From the NCBI GenBank assembly GCA_015680685.1, contig MNCI01007731.1, positions 131,546 through 195,545 of the forward strand: a stretch of DNA of 64,000 nt. The letters are read 5' to 3'. A program made the translations under genes and the position numbers. The stretch is from Gnetum montanum. Its lineage: Eukaryota > Streptophyta > Gnetopsida > Gnetales > Gnetaceae. Below the pieces are notes generated by a model. The model had not been told where the DNA came from, did no database searches, and saw nothing but the letters and a program-made list of their open reading frames with translations. Positions 46,848 to 60,068 of the stretch are shown piece after piece; within the stretch, counting starts at the first letter, position 1, and each line of letters begins with the position of its first letter.

Positions 46848-49029
46848 TTAGAGCAACAAGTGATGCATAAAGATAATTGTATACATTTCATGGTCATATC
46901 CATTTTCTTGTTTGGGAAGATCTTTGACTATAATTACATTCCATTTTGAAGCTATTTTGTTCCTTTTTCTATTGACATCCACAACAACATTAGAGCAAAC
47001 AGACTCACCTTCAAATAAACAATCAATATAATTCAACATCAATTTTCTGACTACTGCAAGATGTTGTGAAGATGGCATTAAATCATACACCAAATTTTTA
47101 TATGCCAGTGCATCAACAACAAGAAGAACCTAATACCCACTAATATTCAAAGGAAGACAAAAGAATGTGTGTCCAAATTGCAAAAACTCATCACAACACA
47201 TTTTATCTTTAAGCTCTTTAATAATATCTATTTCTACAACAAAATCATCAACATCTTCTTCAACCAACGTATCACTTTCAACATTTATGATATGTCTTTT
47301 GCTTCTTTTCTTTGATCTATGTCTCAATTGGTTCTTCTAAGACACCTACATCTTGCTCTCGAAGGATTTGCATAACATTGAAACGTAGTATTGAAAATAA
47401 AATATTTTGTATTCTAAACTTCATGAGAGCCATAGAGAGACTTCTAAAGTTCTTTTAAGTGCATGATGTAGATATCAATGATGTCATTGTCCAGCCATTC
47501 TTTCCACCCTTTTTTATATAAATTCTTAAAAGAGAATCTTGTGGCAACATATGGGGCAAATGATGTCCTCACATGCTCTTTATTATCAAGAAGACCATAA
47601 ACAATCAACAACATCACTCTATCAATTGGTGTTTTGAAATCAACATTGGCATCAATAGCAAGATGGAAAAATTAGATAATAAACTAAGCCAGCATTTTAC
47701 TATTATTATTTCATACATATAATAAGAAAATAGGGTAATCAACAAATCGAAAGTTTAAATTTTTAAACATAAGTGCAACAACAATATCAACTTTACTTAC
47801 CTATTACTTTATGGATTACTTGTTCTTTGGTGTACTTAGTGAAAACAAATAATCTCTTGGCTGCTTTAGGTTTACCCACATCACTTAAATTTGTTACACA
47901 CATTAACATTAAAGACATTAAAAGAAGCTTCCAAAAATAATAAAGATTTAAAGAAATATAAAAAATGTACAACATCATACCATTTTTAAGCTCTTTTGTG
48001 ATGTTGCTTCTATTAGGGTGAATGTTTTTGGTCACCAATGCATTTCTTAGCATGTATATTTCAATATTTAGTGCTACAATTTTATCACCCATTTTCTAAT
48101 TCTAAATGAGAAGCATGTTCATGCAATTGTTTTTGTTGGCCACAAAGTTCTCTATTTTTACCTTCAATGCATTATTCTCTTCCAACAACCAAGACTCTTT
48201 AGTTTTAGCTCCTCTATAATATTCCAAAGTGTTGCATTGCTTTCAAAATATTGACGTAATGTCTCAATTGCATTATTTAACTTAGATTTGATTTCTTTCA
48301 AAGAACAGTTGTCATGATGGTACACATCTTGCATAGAATGCTTCTCATCTTCTTTCACATCAGTCAAGCTTTCAAGCCTATCAGATAAGGATGCATGCGT
48401 GAAAATGCTATTAGGATCCAACTTCACTATGTCCTAAAGTTAGGTAGGGATGAATTGTATGTTGTGTTTTTGTAATAATTTGGTCACAATAATTAGAAAG
48501 CCCAAAGATCCTCTAACATCATGAAGTTGCCATGCCCTTTCACACCTCCTCATCTCAAATAGTATGATCACTCAGATATCAAAAAGAAGACCTTCATTGT
48601 TATCCAATGCCCACACCAGTAAAATTGCATTGTTAGAAATTTTATCTTTTATTTCTTTTACAAGAAATAAAGCCCATTGCATAAATTTCAAGAGCAACAA
48701 CTTTGAATAGCAATTTGGGTTGCTATCTCTCTTATCAAATTTTTGGGCATAGTGAATCATGTGATTTCACTTTTCTTCCACCTTCGTTCTTTGATAGTTG
48801 TCTCATTGTTGCATGGAACATGTATGATATCTATAAGATCATTTATTTTGAAGGTGAAATTTTGACATTGTACAGTGGCTTGCAAAGTATTTACCCCATT
48901 GGAAACATCATTAGTTAACCATTCATAAAAATTGTAAATAACACTTCTATCATAGCAACCTTCTATTATCATCAAATCATATATTCCAATTCTCTTTAAC
49001 TTTTCAAAAAGGATAGACATTTTTGGCAA
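46848..49029 (-). pseudogene. Decayed transposon gene: mobile-domain-like N-terminus and Ulp1-like protease
   Basis: Minus-strand open pieces occur in a consistent order. At 49029-48757 a segment ends with TFKINDLIDIIHVP, resembling plant mobile-domain or related transposon ORFs. At 48760-48572 and 48427-48164 are segments with coiled-coil character. At 47327-46848 a region resembles the C48 (Ulp1/SUMO protease) fold: FCLPLNISGY, LVYDLMPSSQ, WNVIIVKDLPKQENGYD. The usual catalytic His (before Trp in family GxHW) and Cys (after NGYD) are not seen; the latter is His. Mobile-domain plus Ulp1 fusions are typical of plant DNA-transposon genes. Terminal inverted repeats were not located. Confidence 0.6.
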
Positions 49030-49039
49030 CTTTAAAATA

Positions 49040-49990
49040 ATTTGAACATTGCATTCACAAACTAAGGCAATAGCTACAAATTCGGAAATTCAATAACATT
49101 TAGAATAACATAACACAAATAAAATTGCTGAACAAGTGTAGTAATATATTTTTGAAATAACTACAATTTTTTAAAAAACTACTCATACGAAAGATCTCTT
49201 TGGCTATTGCCTTTAGCTTTTATAAAACTCATGATTGGAAATAACTTTGAGAAAAAGTCGCCAACTATAGCTATGCTCCATTAAAATTAACATTATTAGC
49301 ACATATTAGAAACAGTGGTATGGGTTGCAATTCACTTGCAATAAGATAGTGAAACAAAATAAGAAATAGTGCCATGCAACTGCAAGAAATAGTGGCATGC
49401 AACTACGGGTCCCAATGGTCAAGAAAAAGCAAATGGTCAAGGTTTACTTATAGAACGGGATAGAGGTAGTCGTAGAGCAGGTGCAGAGAGCGCAGTGACA
49501 ACAATAGCAACAGGAAAGGAGTGCAACAATAGCCATGGGTGGACTGGTGACCGCTATGGCATATGGTATGGCATGTATGCCATCTTACGGGCCCCCAGGT
49601 CTTTCATGCCGTAATAGCCAAAAATAACCTTTGCAAACAATTTCGTTCTCTTTCACTTACCCGGTTGTTAGTAAATGCAGTTAACTTACCCAAGATTGCT
49701 GCACATTACTCATGTGGTTTTGGCCTCGGTAATGGCTGGCAAGCGGGGCGGAAGTAGTGTCATGGCAACTGCAGGCACAGTCCTTTTGCAAATCGCGAAG
49801 CGGTCATCTACGCACAATGCCACCACATAATAGTTACCATGTGCATTTTAGGTTTCTGCGACCGAAAACCAGAGCACTTCAGCAGAGCCCGTGAGTGTTA
49901 TTTTGGTGTAGCCTTATCCCAATTGTATAGGTTCTGCTAATGAAATCATTGGTTGAATGCTTTCTTCAACCGATACATCGAAATAAAGTT
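49040..49990. other. No supported gene
   Basis: Mixed sequence with a short duplicated phrase AGTGGCATGCAACT (near 49368 and 49389) and no recognised reading frame. Confidence 0.55.
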
Positions 49991-52580
49991 GGCTTCAAAT
50001 AATACAACCTTATCAGGTTCTTCCTACTTTACATCCGTCTCTTTCAGCATAGTTATGCTCGTTTTCTATGCCTCTTCTGTACCGTCGGCATTTATGTCAG
50101 GCATGGACGGATCAATCACACCAGCATTTATGTCAGGCATGGACGTATCAATAAAGTATCAATCCATCCACATATCTGATAATGCTACGCCATCTACCTT
50201 GCCCTTCGTTTTCACCCTGTGACTCGTCTTTTTAAACATAGTTTTTACCCTGTGACCTGTATTTTACACACAGTGACCCTGCATTGTTCATGGCTTTCGC
50301 TTATCCGTCACCATCAGTATTTCTACATTTTTAGTTCTCTGTTACCATCAGCATTTATTCATAGAATTCTGATAATCTTTCTATTTAATAATGCATTTTT
50401 TCTGAGTATCTTTCTCAGCAATAAATTATATTATTTAATAATGGTGCATTTTTCTTTGTCAACCAATCTTTACTAGCAGTAGAATGTTACATCATTTTCT
50501 GAACAACAAAATGTTAACCAAGTGGTGACTTATATTCCTTAGGCTTTAAAAGATCATTACTTAATGCTACAATTTTTTATAATAATTTTAATGATAATTA
50601 TTGAAAGACATGCTCGAACTTAGGTCTTATAACTTGAAAAACAAACTCCTTACCATCACACAAAATGATGATCCCTTATTCAAATAATCCTTATTAATTA
50701 AAACTGTGAAAGATGCGACAAAGTTGCTTTCTTTCAATATAAAATTATTAATTATCTATTGAAAACATGTGAAAAAATTGTGCACACTAACGGTGAACAA
50801 TCTTGCAATAGGCTGTTAAAAATGAGGTCCAAATTGGAACCATACATTTGGAATTCGGTACATCTTAATGGTACTTTCAATAATTAGAGTTTTATAGCAG
50901 CCACTCAACACCAAATGTGTTATCCACTTACACCCCCTCTTTGACACGAGAGGTTAGTGTCTTCTTGTTTTAAATAATACAGCCTTATCATGTTCTTCCT
51001 ACATCAGTGTCTTTCAGCATAATTATGCTCGTTTTCTATGCCTCTTTTGTACTCATCAGCATTTGTCAGGCGTGAACATATTAATCCATTGACACCCTCT
51101 TTGACACGAGAGGTTAGTGTCTTCTTGCTTTAAATAATACAGCCTCTGTCTTTCAGCATAATTATGCTCGTTTTCACAGCCCCTTGTGTACCCATCAGCT
51201 CTTTGACACGAGAGGTTAGTGTCTTCTTGCTTTAAATAATACAGCCTCTGTCTTTCAGCATAATTATGCTCGTTTTCACAGCCCCTTGTGTACCCATCAG
51301 CATTTATGTCAGCCATGGACACATCATTCCATTGGATCCATATATCTAATAATGCTACATCACGCCTTGCCCTTCGTTTTCACCCCGCGATCCGTCTTTT
51401 TAAACATAGTTCGACCCGTATTTTTCACATCGTAACCCCCGTCTTTTTCCTTGTTTTTACTTATCGGTCACCATCAGCATTTCTACGTTTAAAAATCTCT
51501 ATCACCATCCACATGTATTCACAGAACCTGATAATCTTTCTATTCAATAATGCTGTCTTTGCCTATCTTTACAAACAATAAAATGTTACATTATTTAATA
51601 ATACTACATCTTTTCTTTTTGCAATTTTTTTCCTTTAACCTTTATAAACAATAAAATGTTAAATTATTTTTTTAACAATAAAATGTTAACTAAGTGGTAA
51701 CTTATATTCATTCCGGTAAGCTGTAAAAGGATCATTACCCACATCTTTTCTTTTTGCAATTTTTTTCCTTTAACCTTTATAAACAATAAAATGTTAAATT
51801 ATTTTTTTAACAATAAAATGTTAACTAAGTGGTAACTTATATTCCGGTAACCTGTAAAAGGATCATTACCCAGTGCTGTATCTTTGTTTTTTACAAGGAT
51901 AATTATTCAGGGAGGTTCAAACTCAAGTCTTAGGACTTAAAAAACAAGCACCTTCGTTTTCACCCCATGACCAATCTTTTTAAAGATAGTTTGCACTCTG
52001 TCACTTGTATTTTCTTTACTTTTTTTTAAATCGACTTATCCATCCATCGCCATCACTATTTCTAAGTTGTTATTTCTCTGTTACCCTCAGCAGAATCCTG
52101 ATAATCTTGATATTTAATAATGCTGCATCTTAACAAGAAATAAAATGTTACATTATTTTTTTAACAATAAAATGTTAAATGGTAACTTGTCTTCCAGCAG
52201 GTGTTAAAAAGATCATTATCCAATGCATTAATTGTTTTATAATTTTAAGGATAATTATTCAGTGGAAGGCTCAAACTTAGATCTTACCACTTCAAAATCA
52301 AGCAACCACTTTACCATGACTCAAAATGATGATCCCTTGTTCCTATAAATGTTATTAATTAAAACAGTGCACGGCAATGGACTCTCTTGCAATTCGCTGA
52401 TGAAGATGAGGTCTAAAACGGCAATGGACTCTCTTTCTTGCAATTGGCTGATGAAGATGAGGTCTAAATTGGAACCATACATTTGGAATTCCGTAGGTCC
52501 AACAGATATGTATTGCCTACTTTCACTCCATCACAAATTGGAGTTTTATAGCAGCCACCAAGACCAAATGTGTTATCCAC
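49990..52580. repeat. Duplicated block upstream of the NLR gene
   Basis: Segments repeat in the same order. TTTCAGCATA(A/G)TTATGCTCGTTTTC lies at about 50040, 51013, 51152 and 51255. CTTGCCCTTCGTTTTCACCC lies near 50199 and 51367. AAAATGATGATCCCTT lies at 50660 and 52323. AATTGGAACCATACATTTGG with GTTTTATAGCAGCCAC lies at 50834-50910 and 52468-52555. Tandem pieces inside: a 102-bp unit at 51099-51300, a 136-bp unit at 51605-51876, and a unit of about 47 bp at 52372-52470. The NLR start is 190 bp downstream. Confidence 0.85.
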
Positions 52581-52768
52581 TGGCATGAAGTGCATTACCT
52601 TGCTCCGATTCTGTTTTCACCCAGAACTAAAAGCCTAATGTCTTTAGCTTCCGATCACCGGACGTGCATTGATCATTCTGGTTATTTTTCCCTAGAACTG
52701 TAGGTTCTAAAAGGGATTTCATCCCATATTTTCCATTTGGCTTTATCATTCCTCTGAATAGTAAAGCC

Positions 52769-55700
52769 ATGGCAGAAATTTTTGCTCTTGACATCACAAA
52801 ATCTGCTGTGGAAAAAATTGTCGTTTTAGCTGTAACGAAATTGGTGGAGGAAACGAATCTTATTCGTCACTTTGAGGACTATTTCAGAAAGCTGAAAACA
52901 ACTCTGATGAGGCTGCAAGGATTGCTGAATGAAGCTAATAAGTTTCCTAAGGACGAGCACTCTATCATGGTGGATCGCTGGATCAGCGAGCTGCAGGATC
53001 AGGCTGTGGATGCCGAGGATGTGATCGAGATTTGCACTCAAATTTCGCCGTATTCACATGGACGTCTGAAAAAGGTCAGAAACTTCTTTTCAAAACAACT
53101 GTTCAAGTGTAACATGAGCAGGGAGATCAAAAAAATCAATGAACAACTTGAGGCTTTGCTAACCGAGGCGCAGACGCTGCAGGCCCTGAAAATGGCCATT
53201 TCTCCAACCACCAAAGCTGCTGCTTGGTTTTCTCCCCTCAGTGTTGAAGATCCTGCAAGGATGGGGCCGATGATCTATGGCAAGTCCGTGGGTATGAAAA
53301 ACAAGCTCGAAAAGTTAAAAAAGTTATTGACTGAACATAACGTTGTTGCCGTTGTTGGTATGGGCGGAAGCGGCAAAACCAGGCTTCTACAAGAGGCTTA
53401 TAAGATCTATTGGGGCATGAAAAAAGAAAAAGACAAGAACCGCGCAGAATACAAAGAAGTGATTTGGTTGTCGGTCTCGTCTACTCACACAATCAAGGAG
53501 CTCCAGAAGGATATGCTAGGGCAACTAAAAATCCCTTACCAAGATGGGAGCGTTCACATGCTGCAGCACACAATTCACAATGAGCTAGAGAAGGTAAAAA
53601 ATAACACCGAGTCACCCGCAACTTTATTAGTGTTAATTTCCTTCTATAGGATCATTTTTTGGGGTAATAGTAAAGTATTTGTTCACAAATTGGAAAAAAT
53701 ATGGATTCTAGGTTAAGTGCAACTAGGCTTCCATAGAATGAACACTGAAGTTTGAAAATACAGATTTCATCCCAGTGCACCTACTTAAAAAAGTTAAGCT
53801 TTGACAAAATGGGTGATGAGGTTCCAAACGTGTCTGTCTTTACTCTCATTTAAATAAAGATTTATTGTGCTCCAAAAGTGTTTCATCTTTATTTATTATC
53901 CATAGGTGTCCAAACAAAATTTCTAAGCAATTTCAAGTAACTGTGCAATAGAAAAAAGAGAACTCAATTTAAGAAAAGGAAGAAGGATTTTCCTAATTTG
54001 TAAATTATTTAATTAATATAGCAATTTTTTTTCAATTTGGAATTACAATTGCCAGGATTAATGTATCAGTTTGGTTTTTGGTGCTATCTATTTGTATCTT
54101 AAGTTAAAAGTATATCCTAAGACATAGCTAACAAGATATTTTTAAAAAATTAAAATTAAAAGTATAACTCTATTAGACTCCGAGACATATGTAGCTAATA
54201 GGATATTTTTAAAAAATTACACTATGTTTCAGTGTGATTCAATCTGGTAATTTGTTTCTGGTAATTTTGTTTGTTACGTTTTCCCTACCAAAACAATCAA
54301 GTAACCGAGATAACTAGACCTAGTTTTAAAAAATTTTGATGCGAAAAATTTGACCAAGGAAGCAATGGCTGGTAATTGTGGGATTTGCGGGTCAACCATA
54401 CAACTGTGAATTCGTTATGCGCCTTAAGACAACGCGAGAGCTAACCGTAGACTGTAACATCATGCAACAAAGGTAAGCGATAACCTCACATAAGGATAAA
54501 GTTAGTAGAAGTATCGGTAAATTTCATACGATAAGCCGCACTACTGATTTGTTTTTCAACTTTTTATTGGTTGTTGCTCTCCAAAAATCGTCGAATTGTG
54601 GTTCGGCCAAAATTATTGTAAAGGAGGGTCTCGTATTCTCTTTACGATTCCGAATTCCGGTTTTCGAAAAAAATTATGAACAGCGATTTCTGGGGAATTT
54701 TTAATTATAATTTTAGTTACCAAGTTTTCTTTACGATTCCCAAAAAAATTTTATACGTCCGTCTACCTTCTGACTCAAAACCCTTAACTTCTATCTGACG
54801 ATTTGGTTTGCGTCCGTCGTCAGAGGATGAAGCCGGGCAAATGCCTGGTAATGTTGGATGACGTGTGGGAGGTGTCACAGCCGGAGCAGGTACGAATGCA
54901 GTGCCACAGCGTTGGCGATAGCCTGGCGCGCATCGGCCTTCCTCTCCATTCCCACTCTTGCAGACTTCTCATTTCCACGCGCAACCTAAAGGTAGCAACC
55001 CAAATGCGCTCACATGTGTACAGAATGGACAAGCTGAGCCAAAAGGATTCGATACAACTGTTCATGAAAGAGACAGGATTATCAGAAGAGGAAGTTAATT
55101 CAGAAGAGAGGAAACATGTGAAGGCGGCGCTGGAGAAGTGCCACGGCCTTCCCAAGGCAGTCATGGCCGTAGCGGCGGTGATGCGCAACGAAGGCTCTGG
55201 AAAGATCGCCGCGGCTCTGCAGGCAATCAAGAAGGCGTCTTCTGAAAACGCTAACGTGGTGTTCCACGTGCTCAGGCCAACCTTCGACGCGCTAGACGAC
55301 CGATACAAGCCCTGCTTCGCCTTCATGGGCATTCTGGGAGAAAACAAGAAAATTGAGGAGGACCTGCTCCTGGGCATGTGGGTGGCTGAACGCCTGGTTC
55401 CTTCCCACTTGGATGCTGAGCGCGCCCTTGACCATCTCCACTCCGCACTCCTTGTGGATCGCGTCAGTGAAACTGAAATCAGCATTCAAGGATTTAACCA
55501 TGATCTAGCTGCCAGTCTGTTCCGTGATTCCGGAGGCATGCACAAGTGCTTTAAAGCTCGTGATGATGGAGCCCGCACACAGCCAACTGCTGAAGATAAT
55601 GATCCTGGTGAGACTTGGAATTTCAAAATAGGATTACTTTTTCTTAACGACCTACTGTTTTTTTAAAACTCAAACGAAATAATAAAAAATTTAATGAAAG

Positions 55701-57505
55701 AATACGACTGCATTCTCGCCATTAATATGATGGCATCGAATGGGAAGTTTTGCAACAGAAAGTTGTAAAAGACCCAAGAATGTAGCAGTGTACGCGGACA
55801 CGTGTCCCGGCAGAAATTCCCATGTTTGGAATGGTTTCGGGACGCGTATGCTTTCTGGCCACCCTGGGACGTGATGAGATTTCTGGTACAATTTCACTTC
55901 AAATTTCCATTGTTTATGGAGGTAAAAACCGAAATCTTTCATTCAAACCGAAATAAGTTTAGAAAGGATAAGAAACGTAGGATCTATTAAAAGCAAGAAT
56001 TCAACTTAAATTTCTTGAGATGTGCTAACATAGTTTACTTAACCCACATAGTCTCTCACAGAAACCCTTAACCCACGTAGTCTCCCAGAAAACCCCTACC
56101 GGCCTTGCACGTGGTTGTTCACTTCAACGTAAATCGCAATGACATTATATTTACTTAGTTATAAAGATACTGTGAGTTCTTCGTCTGAATTTAGCTGAGT
56201 TATCGGTTTGATTTTGGTGAGCAATTTTAAATTATAAAGTTTTTAGTGAACTATATACCTTGACCTGTAACTATATTTTAATTATTTTGGATTCCAACAC
56301 ACTCTCCTATAAAAGTATGAACTATCTGTCCTTTCCTTCTCTGTATGTTGGTACCTCAAAGAAATTTTAAACTCCTACTTACTTACCATAGAAAGTTAAA
56401 TGTATTCAAAATATCACTAAAATTTATTATTTTAATATACATCCCCCTAGTATCCCAGACCACTTGTTTACATCCGGCAAATACTGTGATGCAAAGCTCT
56501 TATGTATTTCTAATTTTCTACCATTTATAATTTTATTTTATGATCTTCATTTAAATACCATGGCATGTATCCTCTACAGTTTCACACTTGCAAATCAACT
56601 GCTTCTACCATTTTTTTATAAGTGAGAACCAACTTGTAATTTGCTCGACCCAAAATCATACCACGAATCCTCTCATCAAGACAAATCCCATGGGCAAAGA
56701 CAAATCCCATGGCCAAAGTGTAAACAGAGAGATTCAGATTTTTGGTTTCAAAGAAACTCCGCATGGACGATCTTACAAAGGAATCCTTTTAACATATGAA
56801 AGTTAACGATCCTGTCTTTTATCACGTCACTGCATGTTTCCAACGTACGTAATTTTGAATAAAAGTACGCAGATTGCATTTTTCAGCTATGGTTAAAGTT
56901 TTCATGGTAGACATCCAGTGTTTTGGTTCAAATTCTAACCCCAAACACTCTTTAAGCAGATCCAGATGATAATCCTAAGAGAGCACTGAGATTAAGCATC
57001 AGCACCCAATCGATGAAGCCCTGCGTCTATTCCAAGTTTTCGAGGAGCGTTCGGACCCTGTGCCTGACCGTACAAGATGAAGCAGGCCTATCATTCATAA
57101 AACAGGCACGCGCTCTTCGCGTGTTATCCATAAGCCTCGAAAAAGAACCGAACCCGTCTCCCCCCTCCTTTCTGCACCACATCGTTGGTAAACTACCCCT
57201 CCTCAGATATCTGCATCTGGAGTATCCCAACATGAAAGAGTTACCAGTGTGCATACAACACCTGCATCTGTTGGAGTATCTTATCGTGGGCAAATGTAAA
57301 ATAGCTGAAGTCCCGCCTTGGATAGGAAAGCTCGAGCAGCTCACCTATCTATCGTTCTCAATGCAAGAAGGACAGCGGAATGCGATTTGGCCCTACCTTG
57401 CGAAGCCAACAAAGTTCAACAAAGATGTTCAAGCACCGCAGGGGAGCTTCCAACACCCAATGAAAAATCTTCAGGTGGTGAAGGGAATTACCATAGTGCT
57501 AGAAG
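52769..57505 (+). CDS. CC-NB-ARC-LRR (CNL-type) immune receptor, three visible exons
   Basis: Exons 52769-53593, 54824-55607 and 56960-57505 join in frame through GT-AG introns. Start ATG lies in GCCATGG. Residues 1-150 form an Rx-type coiled coil with DAEDVIE at 81-87. NB-ARC motifs: P-loop GMGGSGKT 197-204, EVIWLSVS 230-237, kinase-2 LVMLDDVWE 283-291, CRLLISTRN 321-329, GLPKAV 383-388, MWVAERL 460-466, and FNHDLAA 499-505 at the MHD position (Asn for Met). Exon 3 gives LRRs such as LPLLRYLHLEY and LPVCIQHLHLLEYLIV. Such proteins bind ADP/ATP and trigger immunity on pathogen sensing. No stop occurs in the three exons, so it may be functional, but about 718 codons and few LRRs suggest a missing or distant 3' exon. 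Confidence 0.88.
53594..54823 (+). other. NLR intron 1
   Basis: 1,230 bp, donor GTAAAAAATA and acceptor CGTCGTCAG. It interrupts the NB-ARC between RNBS-A and kinase-2 in phase 0. It is AT-rich with no gene inside; a phrase CTAA-AGGATATTTTTAAAAAATTA occurs twice near 54130 and 54200. Confidence 0.8.
55608..56959 (+). other. NLR intron 2
   Basis: 1,352 bp, donor GTGAGACTTG and acceptor TTTAAGCAG, phase 1, between NB-ARC and LRR. A short duplication around CCCTTAACCCACGTAGTCTC is at 56040-56090 and an AAATCCCATGG-CAAAG duplication at 56685-56720. No gene inside. Confidence 0.8.
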
Positions 57506-57811
57506 GTACGCACTCAGACAAAAACTAAATCTTGTGGATTTTTTCCGTTTGTAGCCAGGGAAAGATGAGATTCATAGGAGTCACCAAGTTCAAGCATTCA
57601 TTTATTACCAATTAGTCAAAATGTTAGGCATTATATCTAACATTTTTGAAAATTCATTGAAATGGAAATAAGAGAATATAGGTAATCGTATCTTTTCGTT
57701 GTATTCTGAATACATGTTAGTATAATATTATCAATTAGCCTAGCATGATAAAAACCATGACTTTTTTGTTACCAAATTAATCAAATTTACAAATTGAAAT
57801 AGCAAAGATAA

Positions 57812-58034
57812 CAAAAAAAATATACATAAAAATTTACATGGAAAACCTCAAAGTGAGTTAAAAACCATGGGAACTAATGTAGTGCTCTTCCTTTATTTGG
57901 AGAAAATAACCCAAAGACACAAATAATAAGAAAAACACACAAAAATTTACATTGAAAATCCCAAAATAGGGAAAAAACCATAGGAACCAGTGTAGGGCTT
58001 TTCCGTTATTTGGAGAAAAAAACCCAAGGACACA
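57812..58034. repeat. Tandem duplication of about 118 bp
   Basis: Two diverged copies share AAAAATTTACAT-GAAAA, AAAACCAT(G/A)GGAAC, and TTATTTGGAGAAAA-AACCC followed by ACACA. It lies in the probable LTR or leader upstream of the 58833 primer site. Confidence 0.8.
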
Positions 58035-58832
58035 AGTCATCCTTGATAGCTCTCACAACTTATTTTTGTATCCACACCCTTAAGCCATTCTTCTCAAACT
58101 TTGTTTGTGTTGTTAACACATCTTCCCACCCTAAATTTATAGGAGAAACAACAATGTTTTTCTTGTTATAAACTTTAGATGATTTTAGAAATTGCTAATT
58201 ATATCTCAATAAGAGATTACAAAGCTTGAAGTTATGATAGATATAACTTAAATTGATAAAAATAGAGAAAGAGTTTTCTTTGCATTACTTAGTAGTTAAT
58301 AATTCTTAGTTTTTCACATTAACTAAAAATTAACACTTCTCCTTTCTACAACTACAACAAATTATTGGTTAACATTATGAAAATAATGTCATCTCCTTTC
58401 TCTGTGCAACTAAATGCACTTGCTTGTTAGCTTCCCTTACTTAGTATTGTCAATGCCAACATTATACACCTATGTGATGCCCATGTGATCCTACATGTGA
58501 TCCTAACTACTTGCATCTTCATCAACTAGCATAGCCATCCACCATGACATAAGGAAGACAAAAAAACTACTAATTACCAACTATTTGTCTCCCACCAAAC
58601 AACAAAGCTACATGATAGCTAACCACTTTATCTACCAAGGTGAATGATTAAGAGAAAACCATATATATAAACTTAGATGAAGGGAATAGAATTGATTGTC
58701 TTAGCATTTGTTCTAGTTTGGTAGAGGCTGAGGACTTCCTTTCACTTTTTGTTTTTTGTCATGGCTTCCGATGTCTAGTTATCTTCTGTCTATTGCACTA
58801 ATATGATCTACTTATTGTTTTAGTTGCAATAG

Positions 58833-58849
58833 TGGTATCAAAGTTGAGG
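58833..58849 (+). other. Copia-type primer-binding site
   Basis: TGGTATCAAAGTTGAGG matches the initiator-methionine tRNA primer site of plant Ty1/copia elements (TGGTATCAGAGC) with two changes in its first 12 bases. It is preceded by TTGCA, the likely LTR end. The 5' LTR start may be TGTTAGGC at about 57621 but is not proved. Confidence 0.6.
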
Positions 58850-60068
58850 TTAAAGTAAATTGGTGGTGTTAGAACTAAGGTTGGTAATCCAAAGTGAAGA
58901 TGGTGCTATTGTGGAGGTGATTTGTGACATCTTGGAGCTTTGTTAGGAGTAGATCTATGCTATTAAAGCTAATCCAAATTCTAGCAAGAGGAGGATCACA
59001 TAGGAAGCAAGAAAAAGAAGGCATGAAAGTAGTGGCTGCAACTGGCTCTAGTTATTATAGTAGACTTGGCACAGTTGCTATTATGACATGGAGCAATGGT
59101 ATCAACACAAGTGTAGGAGTGCTTGGCTTATCAATGTTGGTTTTGGTGGAGCATAGGAGGATGGTCTTGTGTAGCTATGAGGTAGGTCTCTCTTGGTAGC
59201 AATAGGCACATCACAACATTAGTTCAATGGTGGTGGCAATGGGGCAAGAGGGATAAAATGCCTATGTGGTGATCAAGGTCACCATGGAAACAATGACATG
59301 CATGTTAGAAAAGGACCTCTACCATGGTTGAGAGAGGGAGAAGGCAACATGGTGGATGATAATGGATGAGTGGGTATAACAACATTAGATTCTAAATATT
59401 GAGAGCATTCATGGATCATTGTGGTAGGTTAGGTGTTTGGTGCATTGGAAGATGGCTATAAAGCTAGTGTTTCCATGGCAACATGATGCGATGCATTGTT
59501 ATGGTTATGAGTATGGAAGCTTTAGCAACATAGTTGTGATGGGGTAACCCAACTAAAAGAGCTTGATGTGGAGTGGCCATGCACACAATAGGCATCTAGA
59601 ATAACATCACCTACTATTTTTTTGAATATTGCTATCATGCACAAGGAAAACTATGTTACCTTGAGCAACAATAATGACCTAGTTAGCTAGACCATGGTAA
59701 TGGACATAGAGCATCTTGTTATTCTTAACAATTATTCCCCTTAAATTTTTTTTTCATGTAAAGGAGTTAAAGATATCCATGTGTGAGAAGCATGTAGGAA
59801 GCTTTTGAGAAAGAAACTTGTACATAAGTTGTGTTACACTCTACAATAGAAGGTTGAGTAAGGAAGACTTAAAGAGAGTTCTTAAAATCATGTTTTCAAT
59901 GACTTCTTTGTTATCCAAGAGTTGAAATTTCTATAAATGATATGTGGTATGAAACTAAAGATTGCATACATCAAGGGGACAAGGTTGAGGGGGGTTGCAC
60001 TTTTCTTTTTTTCTTATGTTAACATTAAGGAAGTGATTGTTGAGAAAATGTCAATGTCAATATAATAC
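58850..60068 (+). other. Internal region without polyprotein, copia-like
   Basis: G-rich sequence following the primer site, with phrases such as GGTGGTGGCAATGGGG, but no Gag, RT or integrase motif in any frame. This suggests either a non-autonomous (LARD-like) element or an extremely decayed one. The 3' LTR was not found inside the window. Confidence 0.4.

Noticed and set aside
54820-55485. 221-codon minus-strand open frame inside the NLR
   Set aside because: Antisense shadow of the NB-ARC exon, whose motifs are unambiguous on the plus strand.
58833-58849. Possible tRNA-Met gene
   Set aside because: Only the primer-complement is present; no cloverleaf arms surround it.
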